This document shows positions 25,146-34,003 of a stretch of DNA of 45,172 nt, piece after piece. Both the position numbers and the translations under genes were made by a program. Source of the stretch: Sedimentisphaerales bacterium (GTDB taxonomy: Bacteria > Planctomycetota > Phycisphaerae > Sedimentisphaerales > Anaerobacaceae); contig JAFGGH010000060.1 of NCBI GenBank assembly GCA_016930645.1, forward strand, positions 1 to 45,172, given 5' to 3'. The notes below the pieces were generated by a model. That model worked only from the letters and a program-made list of their open reading frames with translations, ran no database searches and was not told where the DNA came from. Each line of letters opens with the position of its first letter. Within the stretch, counting starts at the first letter, position 1.

Positions 25146-26429
25146 TTAGTTATCATGCTGTGGTAATTTCTGAATTCTAATTGTAATTATTTTTCTCGGC
25201 TCGGCCTCGGTGATAACAAACCTCAGGTTTTTATATTCGAATTGCTCGTCTGTTTTGGGTATGTAGCCCAGGTATGAAAAGACAAATCCTCCTATTGTGT
25301 CGTAATCCTCGTCTTCGGGAAGGCCTAACTCGAATTCGTCATTGAGATCGTCTATATATATTCTGGCATCTGTTTCAATCGTATCATCATTAACCTTACG
25401 AACTGGTTTTGGTGGGGTTTTTTCGTACTCATCGGTAATTTCACCAACCAGTTCTTCGAGTATATCTTCAAGCGTTACGATGCCTGCCGTGCCTCCGTAT
25501 TCGTCAAGTACAACAGCGATATGTTGTTTGGTATTTTGAAATTCATGCAAAAGTTCACGAAGTGATTTCGTTTCGGGAACAAAATAGGCATCCCTGAGCT
25601 TGTCTGTAAGCCTGAATTCTGCGAGATTATTTCCTATCTCAGTCAGAAGGTCTTTTGCATAAACCAGGCCTATGATTTTATCAATATTTTCCTCGAAAAC
25701 AGGATATCTTGAGTGTCCCGCTTTGGTTATTATTTCAAGGATTGTGTTCAGGTCTGAGCTTGCCTCGATTGCTGTAACATCAGTTCGAGGTGTCAGGATT
25801 TCTCCGGCTGTGGTATCTGTCAATTCGAGGACATTTTCTATCATTTCCTGCTCTTCGACATCGACGACACCATCGATTCGTTGATTTTCGAGGTCTGTGA
25901 GAAACTCCTCTTCTTTTTCTTCGAGCCTTTCTTCTTCTGTCGTCTCGGTGATACCTGCCAGCCTTTTGATAAGTCTGTCATAGAACCCGAAGACATAAAG
26001 TGCCGGCCAGAGGAGTGTCGTAAAAAAACGTAATGTTAAATAGGATTTACAAAGTATTTTCTCACCGGCATACTTGGCACAAGCGTGTGGTACAATTAAT
26101 GAGAATATGGAAAAGACAGCCAGCGAGACAATAAAACTCAGCAGATAATCGATAAAATCCAGAGCATGTTCCGGTGCCGCGGAAAACAGCCAGAGAAGCA
26201 GCATAATTATACAGATTGTAAAAATCAACCTGTAACATGAACAGGCAAGAATAATCTTTTCACTGTTTTTTATAAGTTTATCAGCCTGTGATGCTTTTTT
26301 CGCATGTTTGAAGGCATCATGCAGCCTGGCCGGTGAAAATATCCGCAGTGCTATTGCCGCTACTGAAAAAAAACAAGTGCCGAACGCCAGGACACAAATA
26401 CCGAGTATTGTCCAGCCGATATAACTCAC
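25146..26429 (-). CDS. CNNM/CorC-family membrane protein with CBS pair
   Basis: The 427-residue protein has an N-terminal membrane domain of the DUF21/CNNM type (about 1-165). A linker rich in Glu is followed by two CBS domains (from EILTPRTDVTAIEAS and GIVTLEDILEELVGEITDEYE) and the C-terminal CorC_HlyC domain (DTIGGFVFSYLGYIP). The family is linked to Mg2+/Co2+ efflux; the haemolysin name is historical. Placement between ybeY and recO is the common bacterial order. The CBS pair may bind adenine nucleotides. Confidence 0.85.
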   Translation of the reverse strand: MSYIGWTILGICVLAFGTCFFSVAAIALRIFSPARLHDAFKHAKKASQADKLIKNSEKIILACSCYRLIFTICIIMLLLWLFSAAPEHALDFIDYLLSFIVSLAVFSIFSLIVPHACAKYAGEKILCKSYLTLRFFTTLLWPALYVFGFYDRLIKRLAGITETTEEERLEEKEEEFLTDLENQRIDGVVDVEEQEMIENVLELTDTTAGEILTPRTDVTAIEASSDLNTILEIITKAGHSRYPVFEENIDKIIGLVYAKDLLTEIGNNLAEFRLTDKLRDAYFVPETKSLRELLHEFQNTKQHIAVVLDEYGGTAGIVTLEDILEELVGEITDEYEKTPPKPVRKVNDDTIETDARIYIDDLNDEFELGLPEDEDYDTIGGFVFSYLGYIPKTDEQFEYKNLRFVITEAEPRKIITIRIQKLPQHDN

Positions 26430-26466
26430 TTAAATCCCTTTCGAAGAACAACAAATAAACACAAAA

Positions 26467-26928
26467 TTAATTATAAGTAAAATTATAACCAAGCTGTTGA
26501 AGTATTTTCTCTTCAGTTTTATGCATTTTTTCTGCCTGGGCCGGCTGCTGGTCGTCGAAACCCATCTGGTGTAGCAGGCCGTGTACAATATAAAGAACTA
26601 ATTCGATTTCCGCGTCGTGTTGTCTCTCTTTGGCTCGGCGCTGTGCGAGCTGTGCGTTTACGATTATTTCGAAACATTTTTCTGTTTCGTCGTCCGACAA
26701 GTCAAAGCTGATACAATCGGTGATTTTATCACGTTTAAGAAACTTACTATTAATTCGGCGAATATGCTCATCATCAACTACAGCTATACTTATGACAGCC
26801 TTTTGAATCCCGAATCGATCACAGAGAAGATTTGAGATCTGCTCGATTTTTTCGTTGCTCAGATGCGTATCAGAGCCGATGTTGGCAATCTGTGTTATAA
26901 TTTGTTGGCCTGATGTATCGTCATCCAT
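26467..26928 (-). CDS. ybeY: Endoribonuclease YbeY, with altered metal site
   Basis: This 153-residue protein matches YbeY in length and in its DCISFDL and HGLLHQMGFDDQ regions. The zinc site of the family is HxxxHxxxxxH. Here H116 and H120 are present, but the third ligand position is Asp (D126). Asp can bind zinc, so activity may be kept, but the change should be noted. YbeY takes part in 16S rRNA 3' maturation and ribosome quality control. It sits 8 bp after the pgpH-like gene in the operon. Confidence 0.88.
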   Translation of the reverse strand: MDDDTSGQQIITQIANIGSDTHLSNEKIEQISNLLCDRFGIQKAVISIAVVDDEHIRRINSKFLKRDKITDCISFDLSDDETEKCFEIIVNAQLAQRRAKERQHDAEIELVLYIVHGLLHQMGFDDQQPAQAEKMHKTEEKILQQLGYNFTYN

Positions 26929-26936
26929 ATTATTTA

Positions 26937-28484
26937 TTATGTTTTGGTAGAATTTGCTCTTGAATTTTCCGTTTTTTCGTCCTGAATATTTTGTTCAGTT
27001 TCCGGAGTCTGGTCGGGCTGTTGAGGGTACACAATTCTGCCGTGATAATGAGCGGTGAGCGTTTTTATCATAGATGCCTGCACACGCGCAAGCTCTCTGA
27101 AAGTCATATCGCATTCATTTAGCTGTCCGTCCTGCAATCGTTTCATAGCAACGTTTCTGATAACGGCTTCGATTTTTGCCGGTGTTATTTCCTGCAGCGA
27201 CCTTACGGCACTTTCGATAGCATCGGCGAGCATAACAATAGCGGCCTCTTTTGTGCGTGGTCTCGGGCCTATATATCTATACTCGCTTTCGGCAGGAGCC
27301 GGCTCTTTGTCACCGGCTTTTTTCTTCGCCTGGTCGTAAAAATACTCTACCAGGGTTGTTCCGTGATGAGTTTCGATAAATTGCCTCAGTACCGCCGGTA
27401 ATTTATACTCCTTTGCGATTTCTTTTCCATCTTTGACATGGCCGGTGATGATTAACTGGCTCATCGCGGGTGAAAGGTCGTCGTGCTTGCTCGTTGAGCC
27501 GACCTGGTTTTCCACAAAGTAATATGGTTTGTTTGTTTTTCCGATATCGTGATAGTAAGCCCCGACCCTGCAGAGCAGCCCGTTTCTACCGATGGCTTCT
27601 GCGGCAGCCTCGGCAATGGAACCAACCATCAGGCTGTGACTGAAGGTCCCGGGCGCTTCCATCGCGAGTTTTTTCAGCAGCTCCTGATTGGCGTCGCTGT
27701 ATTCGACCAGGGTCATACTTGTAGCGATACCAAAGACTCTTTCAAGATACGGGAGCAATCCCTGCAGGATTATGCTTACGGCCATCGGTGCCATACCGTG
27801 AAGGAAAGCCCTTGTCAGAACTTCTGTCGGTTTATTCTGGTTGGTAAGAAAGTCTATTGATAAAGAGGTAATAAAAGCAACCACTGCAGCGATCGCACCT
27901 ACCTGCAGGAGTTTTTCTCGTGTTCGTACTTCCCGAAGTAAAACACAACAGGCGTAGGAAGTAGAGGCCATAATGAGAAAGATTCTCATATCGCCGGCTA
28001 AAGAAACGGCAAAAGTCGCCAGCAGGCAGTAAAAAACGCTCATCCCTATAGCAAACCGCTGGTCGTATGCTATAGCAATAATAATAGTAAAAGTCGCCGC
28101 CGTGCCTGTAGCGAAGAACGGCTCTTCGAACACGAAGGAAAATGCTTTTACAATAGCGATTAAAGTTATCAAAAGGATAATGATAGCAACAGCCCTGATG
28201 GGTTTTTGCACGATTCTCTGCTGGTAGTTATAAACGTAGAAACCACCGGCGATAGAAACAAAAATAGCGATAACAACGATTGAGACTGCCTGAAGAACAG
28301 TAATTTGCTTGTCTCCGATAGTCAGAACCAGGATTGACAAAGCAACAAAGAGCATCCACAAAAGAGCGGAGTTAACAGAGTGTGGGGACAGGCTCTTTTT
28401 TCTTTTCGCGGCCCGGTCGGCCGCTATGTTTTTGCGAACCTGGGCTCTTCGAGGACTATGCTTTTTAAAAACCCCAAAATTCAT
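26937..28484 (-). CDS. PgpH-like HD-domain membrane phosphohydrolase
   Basis: This 515-residue protein has about seven membrane helices (residues 38-245) followed by an HD domain: H283 (GTFSHSLMVG), H312-D313 (YYHDIGK), H349 (ITGHV), H373-H374 (THHGTT) and a later MLADAIESAV. This is the 7TM-HD (PgpH) type, which hydrolyses cyclic di-AMP in Firmicutes. The large N-terminal extracellular domain of typical PgpH (over 700 residues) is missing here. A cyclic-dinucleotide role is family inference. Neighbours phoH and ybeY support the identity. Confidence 0.82.
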   Translation of the reverse strand: MNFGVFKKHSPRRAQVRKNIAADRAAKRKKSLSPHSVNSALLWMLFVALSILVLTIGDKQITVLQAVSIVVIAIFVSIAGGFYVYNYQQRIVQKPIRAVAIIILLITLIAIVKAFSFVFEEPFFATGTAATFTIIIAIAYDQRFAIGMSVFYCLLATFAVSLAGDMRIFLIMASTSYACCVLLREVRTREKLLQVGAIAAVVAFITSLSIDFLTNQNKPTEVLTRAFLHGMAPMAVSIILQGLLPYLERVFGIATSMTLVEYSDANQELLKKLAMEAPGTFSHSLMVGSIAEAAAEAIGRNGLLCRVGAYYHDIGKTNKPYYFVENQVGSTSKHDDLSPAMSQLIITGHVKDGKEIAKEYKLPAVLRQFIETHHGTTLVEYFYDQAKKKAGDKEPAPAESEYRYIGPRPRTKEAAIVMLADAIESAVRSLQEITPAKIEAVIRNVAMKRLQDGQLNECDMTFRELARVQASMIKTLTAHYHGRIVYPQQPDQTPETEQNIQDEKTENSRANSTKT

Positions 28485-28496
28485 AATAATACCTGT

Positions 28497-28512
28497 CCCG
28501 ATCTATATCGGG
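28497..28512. repeat. CCCGAT...ATCGGG inverted repeat
   Basis: CCCGAT-CTAT-ATCGGG lies in the 30-bp gap between phoH and the pgpH-like gene. Related hairpins occur at 345-377 and 33938-33953. Confidence 0.6.
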
Positions 28513-28514
28513 AT

Positions 28515-29456
28515 TCAATTTCCCTTTGAATTTCTTCCGTAGGCCCGGACGATATTTTGCACCAGTTTATGCCTTACGATATCCTTCTGGACAAGTTCGA
28601 CGCAACCGATGCCCTTTATTCTTCTCAATTTTTCGATAGCGACTATCATTCCACTTTTTTTGCCTTTTTCAAGGTCAATCTGGGTTATATCACCGGTAAT
28701 AATCATTTTTGAACCTAAGCCCAGTCTTGTCAAGACCATTAACATCTGAAGCGGCAATGTGTTTTGTGCCTCATCACAGATTATAACCGAATCGTTGAGT
28801 GTTCTGCCGCGCATAAAGGCAAGGGGAATAATCTCGATGATGTCCAGCTCCATAAATTTTTTCATTTGGCCGAAGTCCATCATATCTTCGAGGGCGTCAA
28901 ACAGAGGTCTGAGATACGGATTAACTTTTGCCGCTATGTCGCCGGGCAGAAAACCAAGTTTTTCCCCGGCCTCTACGGCAGGCCTTGCCAGAATGATTCT
29001 GCGAATTTGCTTCTTCTTCAGCATAGAAACCGCAACGGCAACTGCCAGATATGTCTTACCGGTACCAGCCGGGCCGACGCAAAAAGTTATATCATTTTTA
29101 AGCATCGTTTCGATATATTTAAGCTGGCCTTTTGTTGAAGGCTCTATAATTTTTTTCTGAGCGTAAACGATAATTGCCGCTCCTGTGCTGTCTTTGTCAC
29201 CGGGACCTCGTTTTTCCATTAAGAGTTCTATATCATTTGTTGACAATGTATCGTTCCTGACGAGGTGCTTTTGCATTTTATCAAGCACTTCGGCTGCGGA
29301 ATTTACATTTTCAGCGCGGCCTTTGATAATAAGGCTATTTTCACGGGCTGTAACCTGCACATCAAGCTCTTTGCGCAGCATTTTCAGATGACTGTCGGCC
29401 GGGCCGAAAAGCTCAAGTCTTTTGCCGATAGGTTCCAGTTTAAGTGTTATTTCCAA
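28515..29456 (-). CDS. phoH: PhoH-family ATPase
   Basis: The 313-residue protein has an N-terminal KH-like region (about 1-70) and a P-loop ATPase domain with Walker A GPAGTGKTYLA (128-138) and Walker B SVIICDEAQNTL. The LARPAVEAGEKLGFLPGD stretch is the PhoH family hallmark. It is probably an RNA-dependent ATPase or helicase acting with YbeY in rRNA processing; this rests on conserved gene adjacency. It starts 10 bp after cdsA. Confidence 0.93.
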   Translation of the reverse strand: MEITLKLEPIGKRLELFGPADSHLKMLRKELDVQVTARENSLIIKGRAENVNSAAEVLDKMQKHLVRNDTLSTNDIELLMEKRGPGDKDSTGAAIIVYAQKKIIEPSTKGQLKYIETMLKNDITFCVGPAGTGKTYLAVAVAVSMLKKKQIRRIILARPAVEAGEKLGFLPGDIAAKVNPYLRPLFDALEDMMDFGQMKKFMELDIIEIIPLAFMRGRTLNDSVIICDEAQNTLPLQMLMVLTRLGLGSKMIITGDITQIDLEKGKKSGMIVAIEKLRRIKGIGCVELVQKDIVRHKLVQNIVRAYGRNSKGN

Positions 29457-29466
29457 AACTTTTCTC

Positions 29467-30324
29467 TCAACGACAAATCATCGTAAAAAACAGATACGCA
29501 AACGGCGACGCAAACAGCGGCGAATCAATCACATCGAGAACACCGCCGAAGCCCGGCACCGCGCTTGAAGAATCCTTCTGTCGAGCATCACGCTTCAGCA
29601 TCGACTCAAGCAAATCTCCAAGCTGGCCGATAAAAGCAAAGGCCACGCCGAAGACTACGGCCGCCTGCCAGCTCATTATAGCAAAAACAACGGCAAATAG
29701 AACGGACGAAACAATCGCAAATATTACAGCACCTGCCATCCCCTCCCATGTCTTACCGGGACTTATTTTAGGTGAGAATTTGTGTTTTCCCCAGAGCGAA
29801 CCTGCCGTATAAGCCCCTATGTCAGCAAGCTTTACAACCGCTATGAACATTAAAAAAGGCCAGACGCCATATTCGATTCGCAAAGATAAAGCAAAACAGG
29901 CAAAAAATCCCAGATAAAAAATCGACAAAAAATTGGCTCCGCAGTTTGTGATTACGTTATTGGTTCGATATGCCAGATAGTGCCTCAGGAAAATTCCCGA
30001 CATTGTAGCAACACCAACTAAGGCAAGGTAAGCTTCGATTGAAGCATCAAACAATCGAGGCCAATACAACGTGGTCGCAACCGCAATAGAAAATACAATC
30101 GACGGAAATTTGAAAATGGTTAGTCCTTTGGCCTTAGCCATCCCGGATAATTCAAATTGTCCCGGTACAATTAGCACAGCGAATAAGCAGCATAACAAAG
30201 AAGCCTGCACCGGTCTATCATCAACGGATTTGCTGATTGAACCATCAAGCCAGCCGTCCAAAAGAACAACGGCTGCGAATAATACCGTCATCAGTGTTCC
30301 AAATATCAACCTGTGTTTGAGCAT
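29467..30324 (-). CDS. cdsA: Phosphatidate cytidylyltransferase
   Basis: This 285-residue polytopic membrane protein has the CdsA signature near its C-terminus: GDLLESMLKRDARQKDSSS followed by PGFGGVLDVIDSP. The usual PGHGG..DRxD is changed to PGFGG..DVID, so His and Arg are replaced, though the metal-binding Asp residues are kept. It makes CDP-diacylglycerol from phosphatidate and CTP in the inner membrane. It follows uppS, the widespread order uppS-cdsA. Confidence 0.9.
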   Translation of the reverse strand: MLKHRLIFGTLMTVLFAAVVLLDGWLDGSISKSVDDRPVQASLLCCLFAVLIVPGQFELSGMAKAKGLTIFKFPSIVFSIAVATTLYWPRLFDASIEAYLALVGVATMSGIFLRHYLAYRTNNVITNCGANFLSIFYLGFFACFALSLRIEYGVWPFLMFIAVVKLADIGAYTAGSLWGKHKFSPKISPGKTWEGMAGAVIFAIVSSVLFAVVFAIMSWQAAVVFGVAFAFIGQLGDLLESMLKRDARQKDSSSAVPGFGGVLDVIDSPLFASPFAYLFFTMICR

Positions 30325-30344
30325 ATCAAAAACCTGCGTATCTT

Positions 30345-30397
30345 GTGATGCGAATAACTATTCACTAACGACTATTAACTATTCACTATTCAACTGT
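30345..30397. repeat. TTAACTATTCACTA repeat at the uppS 3' end
   Basis: The region reads TAACTATTCACTA, ACGACTATTAACT, ATTCACTATTCAACT: near-tandem TTAACTATTCACT units. The uppS stop codon (30379-30381) and last few codons lie inside it. Confidence 0.45.
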
Positions 30398-31158
30398 GCG
30401 TCGGTTTTACCGAACCTCCGTGTCCTTTTAGCATAGGCCACGATGGCTTTTTCGATTTCCTTTTTTCTAAAGTCCGGCCAATAGACATCTGTTACATAAA
30501 ATTCACAATACGAGATTTGCCAAAGCAAAAAGTTACTCACTCGCAATTCATTGGCTGTTCGTATCAAAAGGTCAGGGTCGGGCAGACCGGCGGTGTCTAA
30601 ATGATTACTGATACAGGCCTGGTTAATATCATCAAGGGAAAGTTTGCCGTTTTTGTATTCCATCGCGATTTTTTGTACGGCGCTTGTGATTTCATTCCGG
30701 CCACCGTAATTCAGCGCAAGAGCCAGCTTCATTCCGGTATTACCTGCCGTCAGCTCCATTGTCTTGTTAAGCTCTTTTATGACTTTGGCTGGCATCGGTT
30801 CGAGCCTGCCTAAATGAAGCAGTTTTACATTATTATCCCGCAGTGTCGGCCGTATCGCGACAAGGTATCGATTGTAAATGTGCATAAGCGTGTCAATCTC
30901 TTCCTGAGGACGCTTCCAGTTTTCGACGCTGAAAGAATACAGCGTTAGAACTTCGATACCAAGCCCAACGCAGTGAACCGCAATTTCTTCAACGGTTTTA
31001 CCGCCCTGGCGGTGCCCCCAAACCCGCGGCTTGCCTTTCTCCTGTGCCCATCTGCCGTTACCATCCATAATAATAGCGATGTGTCTCGGGATTTGCTCAG
31101 AAGTTATACCCAGCCGTTCGGCTGTTAGCCTTCTTTTATCTTCAAAGCTCTGGTCCAA
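30379..31158 (-). CDS. uppS: Isoprenyl (undecaprenyl) diphosphate synthase
   Basis: The cis-prenyltransferase carries IAIIMDGNGRWAQ with the catalytic Asp, VWGHRQGGKTVEEI, LTLYSFSVENWKRP and the C-terminal FLLWQISYCEFYVTDVYWPDF. It makes the C55 lipid carrier for peptidoglycan, O-antigen and exopolysaccharide, linking this operon to the polysaccharide genes at 3-10 kb. There is no ATG before the core: I prefer TTG 31158, just after the purA stop; TTG 31209, overlapping purA by 41 bp, is the longest option. The C-terminus (LNSE) is encoded within an intergenic-type repeat. Confidence 0.9.
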   Translation of the reverse strand: MDQSFEDKRRLTAERLGITSEQIPRHIAIIMDGNGRWAQEKGKPRVWGHRQGGKTVEEIAVHCVGLGIEVLTLYSFSVENWKRPQEEIDTLMHIYNRYLVAIRPTLRDNNVKLLHLGRLEPMPAKVIKELNKTMELTAGNTGMKLALALNYGGRNEITSAVQKIAMEYKNGKLSLDDINQACISNHLDTAGLPDPDLLIRTANELRVSNFLLWQISYCEFYVTDVYWPDFRKKEIEKAIVAYAKRTRRFGKTDAQLNSE

Positions 31159-31168
31159 GATTTTTCCG

Positions 31169-32443
31169 CTATCTGAAAATTGTTTGACTTCGTTTCGGGC
31201 CAACACCAATAATGGAAACTGGTGTACCTGTGAATTTTCCCACCAGCTCTACATAGTCGCGCGCGTTTTGAGGCAAATCTTCGAATTTCGTTATTTCAGA
31301 AAGGCCTTCGTCCCAGCCGGGAACTGTTTCATATACACAAGCTGCTTTTTCAAGAACTTTTATATCGGAGGGGAAGAACGTGCATTCGGCGCCGTTTATC
31401 TTATAAGCACGGCAGATTTTAAGCTCCTTCAGACCGGCAATAGTGTCGAGATGCATAAGCGCTATTGAGTCGATTCCTCCTATGGTCGCCGAATACCTTA
31501 CAACAACAGCATCAAACCACCCGCATCGCCGCGGTCTGCCGGTTGTTGTCCCGTATTCATGGCCTCGTTCACGGATATACTGGCCGATATCGTTGTCCTG
31601 CTCGGTAGGAAAGGGACCCGCTCCGACCCTGGTCGAATAAGCCTTTGCAACACCGATGAATTTGTCAACCATTTTGGCGGGTACTCCGGCACCTGCGCTC
31701 ATACCGAGCGAGCTGGAATTTGAGCTGGTTACAAAAGGAAACGTGCCGTGGTCCAAATCCAGAAGCGTACCTTGGGCACCTTCGTATAAAATAGATTTGC
31801 CCTGCTCTATGGCATTGTGCAAATACTTGGTTGTATCTGTAATAAATGGTGTCAGCTTTTGAGAGTATGCTTTGCATTTTTCAAAGATGTTTTCGGCGCT
31901 GAGCGCATCGGCATTATAAATAACGCCGAAAACCTTGTTTTTATAATTAACAATTCTGTTTAGTTTTTCCTTTAGTGTGTCAAGGTCTTTCAGGTCTGCT
32001 GCCCTTAAGGCGAAACTCCTGCCGACCTTATCGGCATAGCACGGCCCGATACCCCTTATGGTGGTCCCGATTTTATCTTTACCGAGCGCGTTTTCACGGA
32101 GCTGGTCTTCGGCTTTGTGGTAATCGAGAACAAGATGCGCGTTGCCGCTTATGAATAACCTCCCCTTAAGCGAAATACCTTTTTCGGCAAGACCGTCAAT
32201 TTCACCGGTTATGCATTCCGGGTCGAGAACCACGCCATTTGTTATAACGCAGATTGTATCAGGTCTTATCGACCCGCTGGGCAGCAGGTGAAGCGCGAAT
32301 TTGGCATCGCCGACCACCACTGTGTGACCCGCGTTTGCCCCGCCTGAGTATCTTACGACAATGTCCGCTTTTTCGGCGAGGATATCGACGACCTTGCCTT
32401 TGCCCTCGTCTCCCCACTGCAATCCGACAATACAAGTATTCAT
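31169..32443 (-). CDS. purA: Adenylosuccinate synthetase
   Basis: The 424-residue protein starts at ATG 32443 with the standard N-terminus MNTCIVGLQWGDEGKGKVVD (GTP-binding loop). A catalytic His occurs in GANAGHTVV. GIGPCYADKVGR, LYEGAQGTLLDLDHGTFPFVTSS and GVGPKRSQTI complete the family motifs. It converts IMP and aspartate to adenylosuccinate with GTP. Frame extension upstream to a further start runs into the terminator hairpin and is rejected. It is the first gene of the long minus-strand operon. Confidence 0.96.
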   Translation of the reverse strand: MNTCIVGLQWGDEGKGKVVDILAEKADIVVRYSGGANAGHTVVVGDAKFALHLLPSGSIRPDTICVITNGVVLDPECITGEIDGLAEKGISLKGRLFISGNAHLVLDYHKAEDQLRENALGKDKIGTTIRGIGPCYADKVGRSFALRAADLKDLDTLKEKLNRIVNYKNKVFGVIYNADALSAENIFEKCKAYSQKLTPFITDTTKYLHNAIEQGKSILYEGAQGTLLDLDHGTFPFVTSSNSSSLGMSAGAGVPAKMVDKFIGVAKAYSTRVGAGPFPTEQDNDIGQYIRERGHEYGTTTGRPRRCGWFDAVVVRYSATIGGIDSIALMHLDTIAGLKELKICRAYKINGAECTFFPSDIKVLEKAACVYETVPGWDEGLSEITKFEDLPQNARDYVELVGKFTGTPVSIIGVGPKRSQTIFR

Positions 32444-32475
32444 TTTCTGACCCGTATTAAAAGTTGGCAAAGATA

Positions 32476-32514
32476 AACCGCCGCGTCTTCTTGTTGAAGA
32501 CAAGAGCGGCGGTT
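32476..32514 (-). terminator. Strong hairpin between hypothetical gene and purA
   Basis: AACCGCCGC (32476-32484) pairs with GCGGCGGTT (32506-32514), with an inner TCTTGT/ACAAGA stem. On the minus strand it is followed by TATCTTT. It lies 34 bp past the stop of the 160-residue hypothetical and insulates purA. The T-tract is poor, so it could instead be a structured leader of purA. Confidence 0.6.
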
Positions 32515-32548
32515 ATATGCTTTGATTTTAGTGTACACCTTGATTATT

Positions 32549-33031
32549 TCAACTGATTTTTGAAACTAAGTATTCAAGCAATGGCTTTGTGTTATCATAA
32601 GTTTTGTAACTTATTTTTTTGTCCGTCTGGGCCCGGTCGGGATTTTGGTAAGTTATTATAAAATAACCCTTCGAATCATAATTCGTTTTATTAATCTTCT
32701 TGATGGAATCATAAGCTATTTTTTCGGTCCCATCGACTATCATTTCATTTTGTCCGGCTGTGATTTTCCTGTCTTTTACTCTCATAAACCAGATAAAAGA
32801 AATTATCGATATTCCAAGAAGACCGAAAGGCAGTCTTTTGTTCCAGATAATCGTATCATCCGGATTGCCATCGTCATCTGTGTGTTTTTCGTAAAAGCCT
32901 TGGCGGTGAGACCATTCATACTTGCTCAGGTATCCGTCATAGGCAAAGATAGCTGCGAAAATAAGGCAGCCGATGATAGCGATTTTGAAATTTGTTTTAT
33001 TGTGTTTACTGTAAGGAGCTTCTAAAGCCAT
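32549..33031 (-). CDS. Hypothetical membrane protein
   Basis: This 160-residue protein has two membrane segments (about 17-33 and 67-84) enclosing a polar loop with YEWSHRQGFYEKH. A C-terminal cytosolic domain (about 90-160) with alternating beta strands (EMIVDGTEKIAYDSIKKIN, GYFIITYQN) resembles a small PH-like fold. The start is supported by AAGGAG 11 nt upstream. I do not recognise the family. It follows the 275-codon gene by 14 bp and is probably co-transcribed. Confidence 0.7.
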   Translation of the reverse strand: MALEAPYSKHNKTNFKIAIIGCLIFAAIFAYDGYLSKYEWSHRQGFYEKHTDDDGNPDDTIIWNKRLPFGLLGISIISFIWFMRVKDRKITAGQNEMIVDGTEKIAYDSIKKINKTNYDSKGYFIITYQNPDRAQTDKKISYKTYDNTKPLLEYLVSKIS

Positions 33032-33045
33032 TACACCTTTTCTCC

Positions 33046-33810
33046 TTAAGGATGTGACAATCTTCTTTCTGTTATGACACTTATCAGCGGCCTTGCAAAA
33101 TGAGGCATAATTTTTTCAGCCATAAGCTCTTCGGCAAGGGCCCACTGGTAATCAAAAGACCCGATAAAGTCGAACCTTCTGTCCGAATGCGGGTATTGTC
33201 TGACGGTCAGAGACAGACTGATAGCCTCATCTGTAATTTCCCTTGTTCTTCGCGGGTCACCTACCGCCGTTTTTGATTCGATGGATATTCTGGCTTGTGT
33301 GTAATTATCTTCTGTCAAAGCTATAACTATCGCAGGCGAAACATCAATGCACCTGGCGCCGGCGATATCACCAAGTCTGCCGAAGGGGCTGGAACCAAGC
33401 AGTGCATCGGTAATAACTTCATCATGATTGTCGCAGCACCTGAAATCCATAGCGAAAGTTACGTCAAGAGATTCTACTTCCAGATGCGACAGGCTGAGCA
33501 TATACGGCGCCAGCTCCAGAACGAGTTTATGCTGCCGGCAGGCGTCGGCAAAATCCTGCGGATTTACGCAACCGGAAATCAGGCGGTTTGTTTCCATGCT
33601 TATCCAGCGATACCCGCCTGTGGACTGATTCTCTTCGAGGCAATACTCGTTCTCTCCCCTGCGGAAGAAATTCCCCATCGAAGGATATTGCTTCTGGATA
33701 CGCTCGAAGAATGTCAGCACGGTATCCCTGGCTGCGGGAAGGTCCAGCTCGGTGTTGACACACATATCGAGATAAAAATCATCACAAAGGGAGCTTAGCC
33801 CATCAAACAT
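33046..33810 (-). CDS. Conserved hypothetical protein
   Basis: The protein has 254 residues from ATG 33810 (the frame stays open 21 codons further, but GGAG lies upstream of this ATG). It is soluble, with cysteines at several positions (SLCDDFYLDMC; FRCCDNHDE) and a C-terminal part rich in aromatic and charged residues (SLTVRQYPHSDRRFDFIGSFDYQWALAEELM). No catalytic motif is recognised and no signal peptide is seen. I think similar proteins exist in Planctomycetota, but cannot name the family. Confidence 0.65.
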   Translation of the reverse strand: MFDGLSSLCDDFYLDMCVNTELDLPAARDTVLTFFERIQKQYPSMGNFFRRGENEYCLEENQSTGGYRWISMETNRLISGCVNPQDFADACRQHKLVLELAPYMLSLSHLEVESLDVTFAMDFRCCDNHDEVITDALLGSSPFGRLGDIAGARCIDVSPAIVIALTEDNYTQARISIESKTAVGDPRRTREITDEAISLSLTVRQYPHSDRRFDFIGSFDYQWALAEELMAEKIMPHFARPLISVITERRLSHP

Positions 33811-33892
33811 AATCTTCGAATCTCCAATAAACTGCTTACAGGTGATTTTCTCATAGAATAAATTTTTTGGCAAGATAAAAGCGGTGAATTTG

Positions 33893-34003
33893 TTAATTGG
33901 TTAATTTGTTAATAGGTTAATTTGTTAATAGGTTAATCCCGATGTACATCGGGACTCAACAAGCCAGTCTCCTAATTAACCATTTAACCACTCACCAATT
34001 AAG
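33893..34003. repeat. TTAATTGGTTAATTTG repeat with palindrome
   Basis: Units of TTAATTGG, TTAATTTG and TTAATAGG repeat in near tandem (33893-33936). A perfect palindrome CCCGATGTACATCGGG (33938-33953) follows, then inverted CTAATTAACCATTTAACC units (about 33972-33996) that reach the stop codon of the glycosidase gene. The two arms of opposite orientation around the palindrome give a large imperfect hairpin. Confidence 0.6.
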
